A stretch of 50,275 nt of DNA, taken from NCBI GenBank assembly GCA_900318795.1, contig ONLU01000024.1, forward strand, positions 1 to 50,275, read 5' to 3'. This document shows positions 14,771-24,079 of the stretch, in pieces. A program made the translations under genes and the position numbers. The DNA is from an uncultured Prevotellaceae bacterium (lineage in GTDB: Bacteria > Bacteroidota > Bacteroidia > Bacteroidales > Bacteroidaceae). Position 1 is the stretch's first letter. Each line of letters opens with the position of its first letter. The notes below the pieces were generated by a model. It had not been told where the DNA came from. It was given only the letters and a program-made list of their open reading frames with translations, and did not search any database.

Positions 14771-15768
14771 CTTTCTTTCTTCATTAAAGGCAGTGTGTTC
14801 AACAGGATGGTAAGTCCCAGCGAGTGGTTGGTCATCTTGCGGAACCACGTGTATTTCCTGGAATAGTCACGGTCTGGCAGTGGGAAGAGACCTTCCTGTC
14901 GCAAGACGGCCAACCGCTCGTTGAGTATCTGACGTGAATGGGTCAGCACGATGGTGTTGTAGATATAGTCCATGGTCAGTTGCGCTACGCGACGCTGCAG
15001 TGCCAGACGGTCAGTCTGTGGCAGCCGGTCTGCCGTCCTGTGGAGGTTGATGATCACCTCCATCGTGTCGTCCAGACGTTTTTGCTTCCTTTCGTCGTCT
15101 TGCTGATGAACGGCAGAGGTGGAGCGTGGACGATAGTAGTAGGCCTTGGCATCGGTCTGGATGAGCGTCTCTGCCCTTAGCAGCAGCTGGGGCGTGAACT
15201 CCTCGTCTTCACCATATTCTATGCCAGGGGTGAACAGCAACTGGCTGCGTGTGGCCTGCCGGAACAGCATGCACCAGACAGCCCCATGGATATTGTTGTT
15301 GCGCAGGAAATCGGAGCCAGTCTGTATGGCTGTGTCGTGATAGGAGGACAACTCCTTGATTTCGGACTTGGAGAAATCGAAAAGCACGACATCCAAGTCC
15401 TTGTGCTGGCGAATCAGGTCCAAACAGTGCTCGTAGGGAGCCTGCAGGAGGTGGTCGTCTCCATCGACGAATTGTATGTACTGACCCCTGGCTATGCGGA
15501 GGGCTGTGTTGCGAGCAACACTGACCCCTTGGTTCTGCTGTCGGACATAGACGAGGTGGCTGGCATACTGCATGAGACCATTCATGGGACTCACCTCTGA
15601 GCCGTCGTCGACCACAATGATTTCGCGTTCATCGTCGGTCAACGGCAAGGCCAATATGCTGTTGAGACACTCGCAGAGCATAGGTACTGGCAGGTTGTAA
15701 CAGGTGACGACAAACGTCACCAACGGGTGGGCTTCTTGAAAGTGTGTATGAACTTGCTGATTTTGCAT
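14767..15768 (-). CDS. Family 2 glycosyltransferase
   Basis: 333 aa. GT-A features: LVTFVVTCYNLP, IIVVDDGSEVSP, QNQGVSVARNTAL and the DxD-type FVDGDDHLL. The C-terminal part (GIEYGEDEEFTPQLLLRA) carries the ED catalytic motif. Its start overlaps the end of the upstream glycosyltransferase by 52 bases and its stop overlaps the next start by ATGA, so the three genes are tightly coupled. Likely role: addition of one sugar in lipopolysaccharide or exopolysaccharide assembly. Donor and acceptor cannot be told from sequence. Confidence 0.88.
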   Translation of the reverse strand: MQNQQVHTHFQEAHPLVTFVVTCYNLPVPMLCECLNSILALPLTDDEREIIVVDDGSEVSPMNGLMQYASHLVYVRQQNQGVSVARNTALRIARGQYIQFVDGDDHLLQAPYEHCLDLIRQHKDLDVVLFDFSKSEIKELSSYHDTAIQTGSDFLRNNNIHGAVWCMLFRQATRSQLLFTPGIEYGEDEEFTPQLLLRAETLIQTDAKAYYYRPRSTSAVHQQDDERKQKRLDDTMEVIINLHRTADRLPQTDRLALQRRVAQLTMDYIYNTIVLTHSRQILNERLAVLRQEGLFPLPDRDYSRKYTWFRKMTNHSLGLTILLNTLPLMKKER

Positions 15769-16592
15769 AATCGATTAATAGCCAGTATATTATTGAATAT
15801 TGCTTTGAGTTTGGTTCTGCCGCTGAGGGCACGGATGCTGACCTTACGCCTTTCCAGGATGACAGGGGCACCAGTCTGCTCCCAGACGTCTATCTGGATG
15901 TTTAGCAAATACATGTAGTACTCGTCGTCGATGGGCATTCCGCTGCTCAAATGAGCATCGAGGAGCTGTGCGAGCTGTGAGCCGTCAGCAGTCGCTGTGA
16001 TACCGTTCGGGTTGAACCAATAGTGGTAGAATCCCAGTCTGGTGGTGGTGATGAGATGAGTCTGCTGCAACAGCTGCGGCAGGGTGCAGACATCCTCAAA
16101 GACCCGTCCCTTGGGAAAGCGGATATGGCTGAAGAGACTCCTTCTATAGATCTTGTTCCAGGCATAGGCGTGGGTGTAGGCTCTGCTCTGCAGCCAGTAG
16201 TCGCTGGCATGGTCGTAGGTGGTGTCGGTCAGCGACAGTCGTCCTGCAATGCTGTATTCCAGCAGGTCGCTGTCGCCCATCCGTTCCAGAAGGGGCTTGT
16301 AGGTGTCAGGCGATATCCAGTCGTCAGAGTCGACGAAGGTGATGTAGTCGCCTTTGGCTACGTCCAGTGCTGCATTGCGCGCATCGCTGAGCCCGCCGTT
16401 CTCCTTGTGGATGACGCTGATGCGGGAATCTCTCGCCTTCCAGTCGTCACACAACTGCGGACAACGGTCAGGCGAACCGTCGTCCACCAGAATGACTTCC
16501 ATGTCAGGTACGTCTTGACGAAGCACACTCTCCACACAGCGGTCGAGCGTGGTCTCTACGCAGTAGACTGGAATGATAACGGTCAGTTTCAT
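15717..16592 (-). CDS. Family 2 glycosyltransferase (first gene of GT operon)
   Basis: 291 aa. A classic GT2 N-terminus: MKLTVIIPVYCVETTLDRCV, VILVDDGSPDRCP, HKENGGLSDARNAALD and DxD in FVDSDDW. The downstream half contains RVFEDVCTLPQLL as the putative catalytic ED region. It is the first gene of a three-glycosyltransferase minus-strand operon, divergent from the flippase gene. The -7 box lies only five bases before the ATG, so the mRNA may be leaderless. Confidence 0.9.
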   Translation of the reverse strand: MKLTVIIPVYCVETTLDRCVESVLRQDVPDMEVILVDDGSPDRCPQLCDDWKARDSRISVIHKENGGLSDARNAALDVAKGDYITFVDSDDWISPDTYKPLLERMGDSDLLEYSIAGRLSLTDTTYDHASDYWLQSRAYTHAYAWNKIYRRSLFSHIRFPKGRVFEDVCTLPQLLQQTHLITTTRLGFYHYWFNPNGITATADGSQLAQLLDAHLSSGMPIDDEYYMYLLNIQIDVWEQTGAPVILERRKVSIRALSGRTKLKAIFNNILAINRLCKISKFIHTFKKPTRW

Positions 16593-16597
16593 GTGTA

Positions 16598-16605
16598 CAA
16601 AATTA
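16598..16605 (-). promoter_or_regulatory. Putative -7 box of the glycosyltransferase operon
   Basis: On the minus strand TAATTTTG is followed by TACAC and then ATG, placing the transcription start at or next to the start codon. Confidence 0.5.
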
Positions 16606-16638
16606 CACTAAAATAACGAGAAATCAAAATATTTGTTG

Positions 16639-16646
16639 TACTTTTG
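16639..16646 (+). promoter_or_regulatory. Putative -7 box of the flippase gene
   Basis: TACTTTTG lies 19 bases before ATG 16666, divergent from the glycosyltransferase operon promoter. No TTTG at the expected -33 distance. Confidence 0.4.
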
Positions 16647-16665
16647 CACTCTCTAAGTAAGAAAT

Positions 16666-18147
16666 ATGCAGGAACAATGCCACAATGACAGCTACGACCA
16701 CGTGTTGAAATACACGGGGATGTTCGGAGGTGTACAAGTACTTGTCACACTGATAGGTCTTGTACGCAATAAGTTCATGGCCTTGTTGCTGGGTACTGCG
16801 GGTGTGGGGTTCAATGCGCTGTTAATGTCGATGCAGAACTTTGCTTCGCAGTGTACGAACCTGGGTATCTCTTTTGGGGCAGTGCCCAAGTTGTCGGAAT
16901 ACTATGAAGGACAGCAAGAGGAACAGCTGGCATACCACATACAGGTGATCAGGTTGTGGAGCATGATAGCCGCTGTGGTGGGATTTCTGTTCTGTGTGGC
17001 TGTCAGTCCGCTGATGAATGAGCTGTCGTTCACATGGGGTAACCACACGTTGCACTATGCCATGCTGGGTGTCTCGGTAGCCATGCTGGCCCTGACGGGT
17101 GGCGAGACAGCTGTGCTGAAAGCCACACGCCGGCTGGGGGCGCTGGCCAAGGTACAGATCTATACGGCTGCCATCTCCGTATTGGTGTCCATACCTTTAT
17201 ATTATTACTATGGTCATTCGGGTGTCGTACCCGTCATTGTCTGTATGGCTGCAGTGACTATGGTGGCCACGATGTGCTATTCGTACCGCAGCTATCCGCT
17301 GCACTTGCAGTGTACGGGCAGTTTGCTGAAGAGCGGAGCAGGCATGATCCGCCTGGGGGTGGCCTTTGTGCTGGCTGCGGCTGTGGGCAGTGCCTCGGAG
17401 ATGTTTATACGAGCCTTCCTGAATGTGGAAGGCGGTCTGGAAGATGTGGGACTCTATAATGTGGGCTTCATGTTGACCATTACCTATGCGGGAATGGTAT
17501 TCTCGTCGATGGAACAGGACTACTTCCCACGACTGTCAGCAGTCTGCAAGGATGTGGAGAAGACCAACGAGACGGTGAACAAGCAGATGGAAGTGTCGCT
17601 GTTGCTCCTGGCACCTATGCTGGTGGCTCTGCTGACAGCACTCCCGGTATTGGTTCCACTCTTGTTCTCGAAGGAGTTCCAGCCTGTGGTGGCCATGGCC
17701 CAGGTGGCCGTTCTGGCCATGTATTTCAAGGTGCTGAACATGCCCATAGCGTATATCACCCTGGCTCGTAGCAGGTCGTTGTCGTTCCTGTTTCTCGAAA
17801 CCACCTATTTTGTGGTGCTGGTGGTGGGTGTGATGGTAGGTTTCCGTCTGTGGGGCATCTGGGGCACGGGACTGGCCATTGTGATAGCCCACATGGCAGA
17901 GCTGATGACGGTAGGAGGTTATGCCTATTGGCAGTATGACTACAGGTGTACAAAGACGATAGCCCGCTATGCGGGTGTGCAGATAGCGATAGGTGTGGCG
18001 GCTTATGCCGTCTCAGTGCTGACTGAGGACTGGTGCTACTGGATAGCAGAAGCCGCACTGACAATGGTCAGCACGGCCTATTCTATATACATCCTGCGTC
18101 AGAAGACGCATCTGTGGGAGGCGTTGAAAAAGAAACTCAGAATTTGA
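16666..18147 (+). CDS. Wzx-like polysaccharide flippase (MOP superfamily)
   Basis: 493 aa with about 12-14 hydrophobic helices. The N-terminus (YTGMFGGVQVLVTLIGLVRN, FMALLLGTAGVGFNALLMS) matches PST/Wzx-type transporters, which share helix-1 and helix-2 loops of this kind. The family moves undecaprenyl-PP-linked oligosaccharides across the cytoplasmic membrane. Divergent glycosyltransferases beside it support an O-antigen or capsule unit, although no Wzy polymerase or initiating transferase is in the window. Its 3' end overlaps the convergent porin gene by 11 bases. Confidence 0.85.
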   Translation: MQEQCHNDSYDHVLKYTGMFGGVQVLVTLIGLVRNKFMALLLGTAGVGFNALLMSMQNFASQCTNLGISFGAVPKLSEYYEGQQEEQLAYHIQVIRLWSMIAAVVGFLFCVAVSPLMNELSFTWGNHTLHYAMLGVSVAMLALTGGETAVLKATRRLGALAKVQIYTAAISVLVSIPLYYYYGHSGVVPVIVCMAAVTMVATMCYSYRSYPLHLQCTGSLLKSGAGMIRLGVAFVLAAAVGSASEMFIRAFLNVEGGLEDVGLYNVGFMLTITYAGMVFSSMEQDYFPRLSAVCKDVEKTNETVNKQMEVSLLLLAPMLVALLTALPVLVPLLFSKEFQPVVAMAQVAVLAMYFKVLNMPIAYITLARSRSLSFLFLETTYFVVLVVGVMVGFRLWGIWGTGLAIVIAHMAELMTVGGYAYWQYDYRCTKTIARYAGVQIAIGVAAYAVSVLTEDWCYWIAEAALTMVSTAYSIYILRQKTHLWEALKKKLRI

Positions 18148-19267
18148 AGTCAAGCTCAACGTCTACCATGTTGTAGCTGTGCTTGCCTTCGGTCTTGATG
18201 TTCTTGTCGTTGACACGGGCATACTCGATGTTCACCTGCAGGTTCTTGTTGAACACATAGTCGGCACCTATTTCATAGAAAGTCTTGCTGGTTGACCACT
18301 CCTTGCGATCGCGATAGAGGTCGTAACGAGCCTTGACGTGGAACTTCTTGGCAATGACAGGAGCAATGCAGAGAGCATAGAAACCATCAGCCTTGTCACC
18401 TGCGGCGAGGTTGGAACCATAGCCCTGCGAATGGACATATTCCGTGCGGAAGGTCCAGTCGCTCTCGGTTACGTAATCAGCAGACAAGGCATAGCGGTTC
18501 TTGGGGACGCTGCGGTCGTAAGCCTTGCCTGTGGCAGGGTCTGTGTAGCTGATGACACGACTACCCGTCCATCCGAAGACACCTATGCGCATGCCTTTGA
18601 CGGGCATGACCCAGACACCACCAATGACGTCCTTGCGATTGTCTGCATCCTTCTTGTTGATGCCTTCACCGTTGAAGACACCTACCTGATAGTGCAACAG
18701 GTTGCGTCCCTGGGCATTCTTCAGGAAGTCACCCCGCAGCTGAATACCGATGTCACGACCGTTAGAAGCATGTTCGCCCGTACGGTCAGAGAAGCCCACC
18801 AGTTTGGAGATGGGTTGTGAGTAGGACATGAAGCCCTGTGTGATGGGGTGCATGGGGTTTTCGAACGAGAACGAACGCTTGAACTGTCCAGCCTTGATGC
18901 GCAGGAATTCGAACTTTTGCCATTCACCGAACAAATCGACCAAGCGTGGTGACGAACCCAGTGTGGACGTGTTGCCATTTATTTGGACCTGTCCCTTCCA
19001 ATAGAAGTGCTTGGCGATGCGTCCTTCCAGTGACAGACGGAACAGACGGAGCTGGAACGAGTTGGCATGGTCCTTCTGGTCGGGTGTGCTGGTGCTGTAC
19101 TTGTCGTCAGCCTGATACTGCACCATACCATATCCGCTCAGTTTGATGTCCTGAATCCATTGTGGCCATTCGAATTTCGTTGACTTGGTGTCACTTGTCT
19201 CTTTCTTTTCTTGTGCGTTGGCAGTCAATGCCAGGGCCGTAATGGCCAGCAGCATGAGTTTTTTCAT
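18137..19267 (-). CDS. OprO/OprP-like outer-membrane porin
   Basis: 376 aa with a type I signal peptide (MKKLMLLAITALALTANAQ). The mature part is a beta barrel with alternating strands, e.g. IKLSGYGMVQYQAD, FQLRLFRLSLEGRIAKHFYW and FEFLRIKAGQFKRSF, ending in an aromatic strand (VDVELDFKF) as needed for BAM insertion. The RLFRLSLEG...GQFK pattern is characteristic of the phosphate-selective porin O/P family. It is the second gene after rlmD, with a six-base gap, so probably co-transcribed. Substrate (phosphate, pyrophosphate or other anion) cannot be decided here. Confidence 0.82.
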   Translation of the reverse strand: MKKLMLLAITALALTANAQEKKETSDTKSTKFEWPQWIQDIKLSGYGMVQYQADDKYSTSTPDQKDHANSFQLRLFRLSLEGRIAKHFYWKGQVQINGNTSTLGSSPRLVDLFGEWQKFEFLRIKAGQFKRSFSFENPMHPITQGFMSYSQPISKLVGFSDRTGEHASNGRDIGIQLRGDFLKNAQGRNLLHYQVGVFNGEGINKKDADNRKDVIGGVWVMPVKGMRIGVFGWTGSRVISYTDPATGKAYDRSVPKNRYALSADYVTESDWTFRTEYVHSQGYGSNLAAGDKADGFYALCIAPVIAKKFHVKARYDLYRDRKEWSTSKTFYEIGADYVFNKNLQVNIEYARVNDKNIKTEGKHSYNMVDVELDFKF

Positions 19268-19273
19268 AGGGGG

Positions 19274-20725
19274 TTATCGTTTAGTGAGTAATACTACATT
19301 TTCAACATGCGGGGTGTGGGGGAACATGTCCACGGGCTGTACAGCAGCCACCCGGTAGTCAGCATCCAGATCCTGCAGGTCGCGAGCCTGGGTGGCCGGG
19401 TTGCAGGACACATAGACGATGCGCTGGGGAGCAGCGCGAAGAATGGTCTTGATGACGTCAGGATGCATGCCAGCACGCGGGGGGTCCGTGATGATGACCT
19501 CAGGACGGCCATGCTCCTGGATGAACGCGTCAGTCAGGATGTCCTTCATATCGCCGGCAAAGAACAAGGTGTTGTCAATGCCGTTCAGACGGGAGTTGAC
19601 CTTGGCATCCTCAATGGCCTCGGGTACATATTCTATACCGATGACCTTACGCGCCTTCCTGGCCACGAAGTTGGCTATGGTTCCTGTGCCCGTATAAAGA
19701 TCGTAGACCATCTCGCTGCCCGACAGCTGTGCAAAGTCGCGGGCGACGGAATACAGGTGGTAGGCCTGTTCGGTGTTGGTCTGGTAGAACGACTTGGGAC
19801 CCACCTTGAACTGCAAGTCCTCCATGGTCTCGATGATGTGGTCCTTGCCTTTGAACACACGGATGTCCTGGTCGCCAATGGTGTCGTTGCACTTCTGGTT
19901 GTCCAAATAGAGTAGGGAGGTGATCTGCGGGAACGTGTCTGCCAGGTGCTGCATCAGTCCCATGGCTTCCTGCTCGCCACCAGTCTCGTCATAGTGGAAC
20001 TGGACGATGACCATCCACTCGCCAGTGTCAGAATGGCCTGATTCCCCGTCAGCGTGCGGCATGGCATTGCGGATGATGACATCACGCAGCAGTCCCACCT
20101 GCTGTCGGAGGTCGAAGAACGACAACTGGTGCGCAATGGCATAGTCGCGTATGCTGTTGCGAATCTGATTGTGCAGGTCGTCCATGAGCCAGCACTTCTC
20201 GACGGGCAATATCTTGTCGAAGGCTCCTGTGATGTGGAATCCAATGGCAGGAATGTTCTTGTCCAAACTGTCGTCTTGCAACTCGAGACTGGTCAGCCAG
20301 CGCTTGTTGGCACAGCCAAAGTCGAGCTTGTTGCGGTATTCCTGTGTCTTGACACTGCCCAGGATGGGATGGAACTCAGGCAACTCCACTTTGCCGATAC
20401 GCGTCAGCTGGTCGTACACCTGCTGCTGCTTCATCTTCAGCTGTTCCTCGTAAGGAAGCTGCTGCCACTTGCAACCGCCACAGATGCCAAAATGCTGGCA
20501 GAACGGCTTGGTACGCAAAGGACTATAGGTGATATACCGGATGACCTCAGCCTCCATGAAACTATGTTTCTTGCGACGAACCTGCAGGTCGCAAACATCA
20601 CCAGGAACAGCCCAGGGAACAAAGACTACCATGTCGTTGACGCGAGCTATGGACTTGCCTTCAGCGGCAAAATCAGTGATGGTGATATTCTCTAAAATAG
20701 GTAACGGTTTCTTTTTTCTTGTCAT
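19274..20725 (-). CDS. rlmD: 23S rRNA (uracil-C5)-methyltransferase, RlmD/RumA family
   Basis: 483 aa from ATG 20725 (MTRKKKPLPILENITI); the longer in-frame extension runs through the promoter. An N-terminal TRAM domain is followed by Fe-S cysteines in FCQHFGICGGCKWQQL, then the SAM methyltransferase domain: KSFYQTNTEQAY, YDLYTGTGTIANF and the catalytic cysteine C441 in YVSCNPAT. PHTPHVE near the end provides the general base region. Known family role: SAM-dependent m5U formation in 23S rRNA. The related enzyme RlmC or TrmA cannot be fully excluded, as Bacteroidetes often have paralogues. Confidence 0.9.
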   Translation of the reverse strand: MTRKKKPLPILENITITDFAAEGKSIARVNDMVVFVPWAVPGDVCDLQVRRKKHSFMEAEVIRYITYSPLRTKPFCQHFGICGGCKWQQLPYEEQLKMKQQQVYDQLTRIGKVELPEFHPILGSVKTQEYRNKLDFGCANKRWLTSLELQDDSLDKNIPAIGFHITGAFDKILPVEKCWLMDDLHNQIRNSIRDYAIAHQLSFFDLRQQVGLLRDVIIRNAMPHADGESGHSDTGEWMVIVQFHYDETGGEQEAMGLMQHLADTFPQITSLLYLDNQKCNDTIGDQDIRVFKGKDHIIETMEDLQFKVGPKSFYQTNTEQAYHLYSVARDFAQLSGSEMVYDLYTGTGTIANFVARKARKVIGIEYVPEAIEDAKVNSRLNGIDNTLFFAGDMKDILTDAFIQEHGRPEVIITDPPRAGMHPDVIKTILRAAPQRIVYVSCNPATQARDLQDLDADYRVAAVQPVDMFPHTPHVENVVLLTKR

Positions 20726-20733
20726 ATCGTTTG

Positions 20734-20765
20734 CAAAGTTACTAATAAAAAGCGAGTTGACCAAA
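20734..20765 (-). promoter_or_regulatory. Promoter of the rlmD-porin operon
   Basis: On the minus strand: -33 TTTG (20762-20765), a 20-base spacer and -7 TAACTTTG (20734-20741). Only eight bases separate the -7 box from the rlmD ATG, leaving a leader of about 0-2 bases. Confidence 0.65.
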
Positions 20766-20898
20766 AGTAAGGCGATTTTTTCTTTACGATGGGACGATTG
20801 TGCAAGAATGAGCATAACAAGACATAAAAAATGTTAAATCGCAGGATGGAGTGTGAAAATAATGGTCGGGAAAGTGAGCGTAAGTCATTAAAAATGCG

Positions 20899-20906
20899 TA
20901 CCTTTG
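20899..20906 (+). promoter_or_regulatory. Putative -7 box upstream of infC
   Basis: TACCTTTG lies 25 bases before ATG 20932. No clear -33 element was found. Confidence 0.45.
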
Positions 20907-20931
20907 CAGCCGATTTCGTAAAAAACAGTTG

Positions 20932-21618
20932 ATGAAGAACGACAACATGAAGAATCAGTACCGTATCAACGAGCAGATACGGGTACGCGAAGTACGAATC
21001 GTTGGCGATGGTGACAGTACCGTAGTGCCAACGCGTGAAGCATTAGACATGGCACGCAACCAAGGCGTTGATCTGGTAGAGATTTCGCCCAATGCCAATC
21101 CTCCTGTTTGTCGTCTGATCGACTACTCCAAGTTCCTGTACCAGCAGAAGAAGCGCCAGAAGGAGATGAAGGCCAAGCAGGTTAAGGTGGAGGTCAAGGA
21201 AATCCGCTTCGGACCCCAGACCGATGAGCATGACTATCAGTTCAAGTTGAAGCATGCCATGGAGTTCCTGCAGGAAGGTAATAAAGTACGTGCGTACGTA
21301 TTCTTCCGTGGGCGTTCCATTCTCTTCAAGGAGCAGGGTGAGGTGCTGCTGTTGCGCTTTGCCAATGACTTGGAGGAATACGGTAAGGTAGAGGGCATGC
21401 CCTCGCTGGAGGGAAAGAAGATGTTCCTCTATCTGGCTCCCAAGAAGGCTGGCGTGGCGAAGAAGAGTCAGCAGGCCCGTGACCGTGAGGCCATTGAGGC
21501 AGAGGCCAAGGAGACTGCCAAGCAGCAGGTTGAGGAGAAGCCCTCAAACGGTGGGTTGTTTGCCAATGCCAAGATCAGTGCTGATGCGCTGAAGAAGCTG
21601 ACAGAGACAGAAGAGTAA
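20932..21618 (+). CDS. infC: Translation initiation factor IF-3
   Basis: 228 aa. The N-domain ([52 protein letters not shown]) and C-domain ([33 protein letters not shown]) are complete. A C-terminal tail of about 50 charged residues extends past the E. coli length. The start is taken at ATG 20932 in frame with the conserved N-domain; a TTG lies one codon upstream. IF-3 binds the 30S subunit and monitors start-codon selection. The gene heads the conserved infC-rpmI-rplT cluster, whose L20-mediated autoregulation is known in other bacteria; no L20 binding structure was recognised here. Confidence 0.97.
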   Translation: MKNDNMKNQYRINEQIRVREVRIVGDGDSTVVPTREALDMARNQGVDLVEISPNANPPVCRLIDYSKFLYQQKKRQKEMKAKQVKVEVKEIRFGPQTDEHDYQFKLKHAMEFLQEGNKVRAYVFFRGRSILFKEQGEVLLLRFANDLEEYGKVEGMPSLEGKKMFLYLAPKKAGVAKKSQQARDREAIEAEAKETAKQQVEEKPSNGGLFANAKISADALKKLTETEE

Positions 21619-21663
21619 TTGTCAATTCAAAATTCTCAATTGTCAATTGTCAATTCTCAATTC
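21616..21663 (+). repeat. Heptanucleotide array at the infC stop codon
   Basis: TAATTG, then TCAATTC, AAAATTC, TCAATTG, TCAATTG, TCAATTC, TCAATTC. The first TAA is the infC stop. Same family as the arrays at 9542, 10039 and 10404. Confidence 0.85.
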
Positions 21664-21735
21664 GAAAAAAAGGTGGCGCGCCCGGTATATGCGTAGTCGC
21701 CGTTTATTAATAACAATTTAAAAAATTAAAAAACA

Positions 21736-21933
21736 ATGCCAAAAGTAAAGACAAACTCCGGAGCAAAGAAAAGATTTGCTTTCACCGGAACAGGTAAGGT
21801 TAAGAGACACCACGCTTACCACAGTCACATCCTGACTAAGAAAACCAAGAAGCAGAAGCGTAACCTGCAGGGTTACACTATTGTGGACAACTCAAACATG
21901 AAGCAGGTTCGTGACCTGTTGTGTCTCCGTTAA
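21736..21933 (+). CDS. rpmI: 50S ribosomal protein L35
   Basis: 65 aa, the usual L35 length, beginning PKVKTNSGAKKRFAFTGTGK, with the basic block HHAYHSHILTKKTKKQKRNL. It sits between infC and rplT in the universally common order and is separated from infC by the heptamer array and a short AT-rich leader. Confidence 0.97.
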   Translation: MPKVKTNSGAKKRFAFTGTGKVKRHHAYHSHILTKKTKKQKRNLQGYTIVDNSNMKQVRDLLCLR

Positions 21934-21970
21934 TTCACCTATTGTCAAACATTAAAGAAGTAAGAAAACT

Positions 21971-22315
21971 ATGCCAAGATCAGTAAATCACGTAGCATCA
22001 CGTGCAAAACGTAAGAGAATTCTTAAACTCACCCGCGGTTACTTTGGTGCCCGCAAGAATGTTTGGACAGTAGCCAAGAATACTTGGGAGAAAGGTCTTA
22101 CCTACGCTTATCGCGATCGTAAGAACAAGAAGCGCACCTTCCGTGCACTGTGGATTCAGCGTATCAACGCTGCCGCTCGTCAGGAGGGTATGAGCTACTC
22201 AGTTCTGATGGGTAAGCTGGCTAAGGCTGGTATCGAGATTAACCGTAAGGTGCTCGCTGACCTGGCCCTGAACAACCCCGAGGCTTTCAAGGCCATCGTA
22301 GCCAAGGTGAAGTAA
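21971..22315 (+). CDS. rplT: 50S ribosomal protein L20
   Basis: 114 aa. The N-terminus [20 protein letters not shown], the [14 protein letters not shown] segment and [19 protein letters not shown] are characteristic of L20. Full length, ending 25 bases before a strong terminator. In other bacteria L20 represses its own operon; that regulation is only presumed here. Confidence 0.97.
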   Translation: MPRSVNHVASRAKRKRILKLTRGYFGARKNVWTVAKNTWEKGLTYAYRDRKNKKRTFRALWIQRINAAARQEGMSYSVLMGKLAKAGIEINRKVLADLALNNPEAFKAIVAKVK

Positions 22316-22340
22316 GTACAGCTTACACAGGACAACTAAA

Positions 22341-22384
22341 AAAAATGTATCATTGCCAATGGGCGATGATACATTTTTCGTTTT
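22341..22384 (+). terminator. Intrinsic terminator of infC-rpmI-rplT
   Basis: A 17-bp stem, AAAAATGTATCATTGCC (22341-22357) with GGCGATGATACATTTTT (22362-22378), has an AATG loop, one G-U pair and a following T-rich tract. The A-rich 5' arm may also let it act on the convergent transporter transcript. Confidence 0.9.
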
Positions 22385-22404
22385 AGTAACATCAAGGAGT
22401 GCGA

Positions 22405-24027
22405 TTACTCCTTGATGTTTGGTTCTTCCAGTCCAAGTCCCTTCTTGCGGTCTACTACCTTGAGCAGTAAGCCCAGCAACAGGGCTGCTACACCCAGACA
22501 GGCCAGCATGACCAGCGGGGCGGTGTAGTTGAACTGTGTGGGATCAGTCACTCCCGGGTTAGTGGCATCGAGCACCTTACCGATGAGCAGGGGGAACAGC
22601 CAGAGTCCGATGTTCTGAATCCAGAAGATGAGCGCATAGGCAGAACCAATGACCTTTGCGTCGACCAGCTTGGGTACGGAAGGCCAGAGGGATGCAGGAA
22701 CCAGTGAGAAGGATGCTCCCAGTACCAGGATGGTCGTATAGGCAATGACGATGCCTCCAATGGCTGAGCCCTTGAACATAGGCAGTACGAAGGCAAAGGT
22801 CAGGTGACACCCGATGAGCAGCAGGGAACCCATGACGAGCATGGTTGCTGCCTTGCCGTGGTGGTCGAGATAGGAACCCAGGATGGGGGTGATGAGGACG
22901 GCCAGCAAGGGGAATACGGCAAAGATGGATTCTGCAGACTGGCGCATGAAGCCCATATAACAATAGGTGATAAGTGCAACGATGCTGACGGTCAGCAGAC
23001 CATAGCGCAGCTGGTCCTTCTTCTGGAAGTTAGAGGCAAAGCCTGCGACAGCAACGATGAGCATGATGACATACTGTATGATGGTCACTGACGGGCTGGC
23101 CCAGAACGAATCAGCCTCGGGAGGTGTCAGCGTGAGGTTGCACTGCAACATGTTGACGGCATACTTCTGGAAGGGGAAGATGGCAGAATAGTAGAGTACG
23201 CACAACAGGGCCACAATCCAGAATCCGCTGTCCGAGAGAATCTTACCGATGTCGGAAACCTTGAAGGGATCGTCTTTCTCTTCTGCCTCGCCAGTCTGAG
23301 CGTCCAGCTTCTGGTCCATGAAGAAATAGACGACGGTCATGATGAGTGCGATGCACATGAGGACCACACCGAAAGCCACTGAACGGCTGACGCTGACCTC
23401 ACCACCCAGGCGGGCAAAGAACGGTGAGAAAATCATACAGGTGGCCACACCCAGACGAGCCAGTGCCATCTCAGAACCCATGGCCAGCGCCATCTCGCGG
23501 CCCTTGAACCACTTGACGATACCACGTGAGACGGTGATGCCAGCCATCTCGCAGCCACAACCGAATATCATAAAGCCGCAGGCAGCAAACTTAGCAGAGG
23601 CAGGCATCCCCTGATAGAAAGGTGACACACCCAGCTCGTCGAATACGGGGATGTAGTTCAGATTGTTGTTGAACCATGTCTCCAGTCCGCTACCGATGAA
23701 GCTGTCGCTGACAGCGTACCACTTGACACAGGCACCTATCAGCATGACTGATGCTGAGAGAACGGCAGTGAAGCGGACGCCCATCTTGTCGAGGATGATA
23801 CCGGCAAAGATGAGGAAGAAAACGAATACGTTAAGGAATACCTCTGAGCCCTGCATGGTTCCGAAGGCTGTCGAATCCCATCCACGGGTTTCCTGCATGA
23901 GGTCCTTGATGGGTGAGAGGATGTCCATGAAGATGTAGCTGCAGAACATGGCAAGTGCCAGGAGCAGCAAGGCGGTCCACCGCATGGCGGCAGAGTCGCG
24001 TAGAGTCTTTTGAATTTCTTGGGTCAT
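22405..24027 (-). CDS. Major facilitator superfamily transporter, MFSD1-like
   Basis: 540 aa with 12 predicted membrane helices and a cytoplasmic loop about residues 230-260 (acidic GEAEEKDDPF). WFKGREMALAMGSEMALARLG and SAYALIFWIQNIGLWLFPLL correspond closely to segments of the eukaryotic MFSD1 family, whose human member exports dipeptides from lysosomes; that matching is from memory. The gene lies 52 bases downstream of a secreted DPP5-like dipeptidyl peptidase on the same strand, so uptake of released dipeptides is a good working role. Other short-peptide or amino-acid substrates are possible. Confidence 0.75.
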   Translation of the reverse strand: MTQEIQKTLRDSAAMRWTALLLLALAMFCSYIFMDILSPIKDLMQETRGWDSTAFGTMQGSEVFLNVFVFFLIFAGIILDKMGVRFTAVLSASVMLIGACVKWYAVSDSFIGSGLETWFNNNLNYIPVFDELGVSPFYQGMPASAKFAACGFMIFGCGCEMAGITVSRGIVKWFKGREMALAMGSEMALARLGVATCMIFSPFFARLGGEVSVSRSVAFGVVLMCIALIMTVVYFFMDQKLDAQTGEAEEKDDPFKVSDIGKILSDSGFWIVALLCVLYYSAIFPFQKYAVNMLQCNLTLTPPEADSFWASPSVTIIQYVIMLIVAVAGFASNFQKKDQLRYGLLTVSIVALITYCYMGFMRQSAESIFAVFPLLAVLITPILGSYLDHHGKAATMLVMGSLLLIGCHLTFAFVLPMFKGSAIGGIVIAYTTILVLGASFSLVPASLWPSVPKLVDAKVIGSAYALIFWIQNIGLWLFPLLIGKVLDATNPGVTDPTQFNYTAPLVMLACLGVAALLLGLLLKVVDRKKGLGLEEPNIKE

Positions 24028-24079
24028 ATTCTTTTTTTTGTTCTTTTGTTTTTTTCGTTAGGACGTTTTTCCGTGATGA

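Noticed and set aside
21664-21735. L20-type translational operator or pseudoknot before rpmI
   Set aside because: The leader is AT-rich with no stem resembling the known L20 binding sites, so only presumed regulation can be stated.
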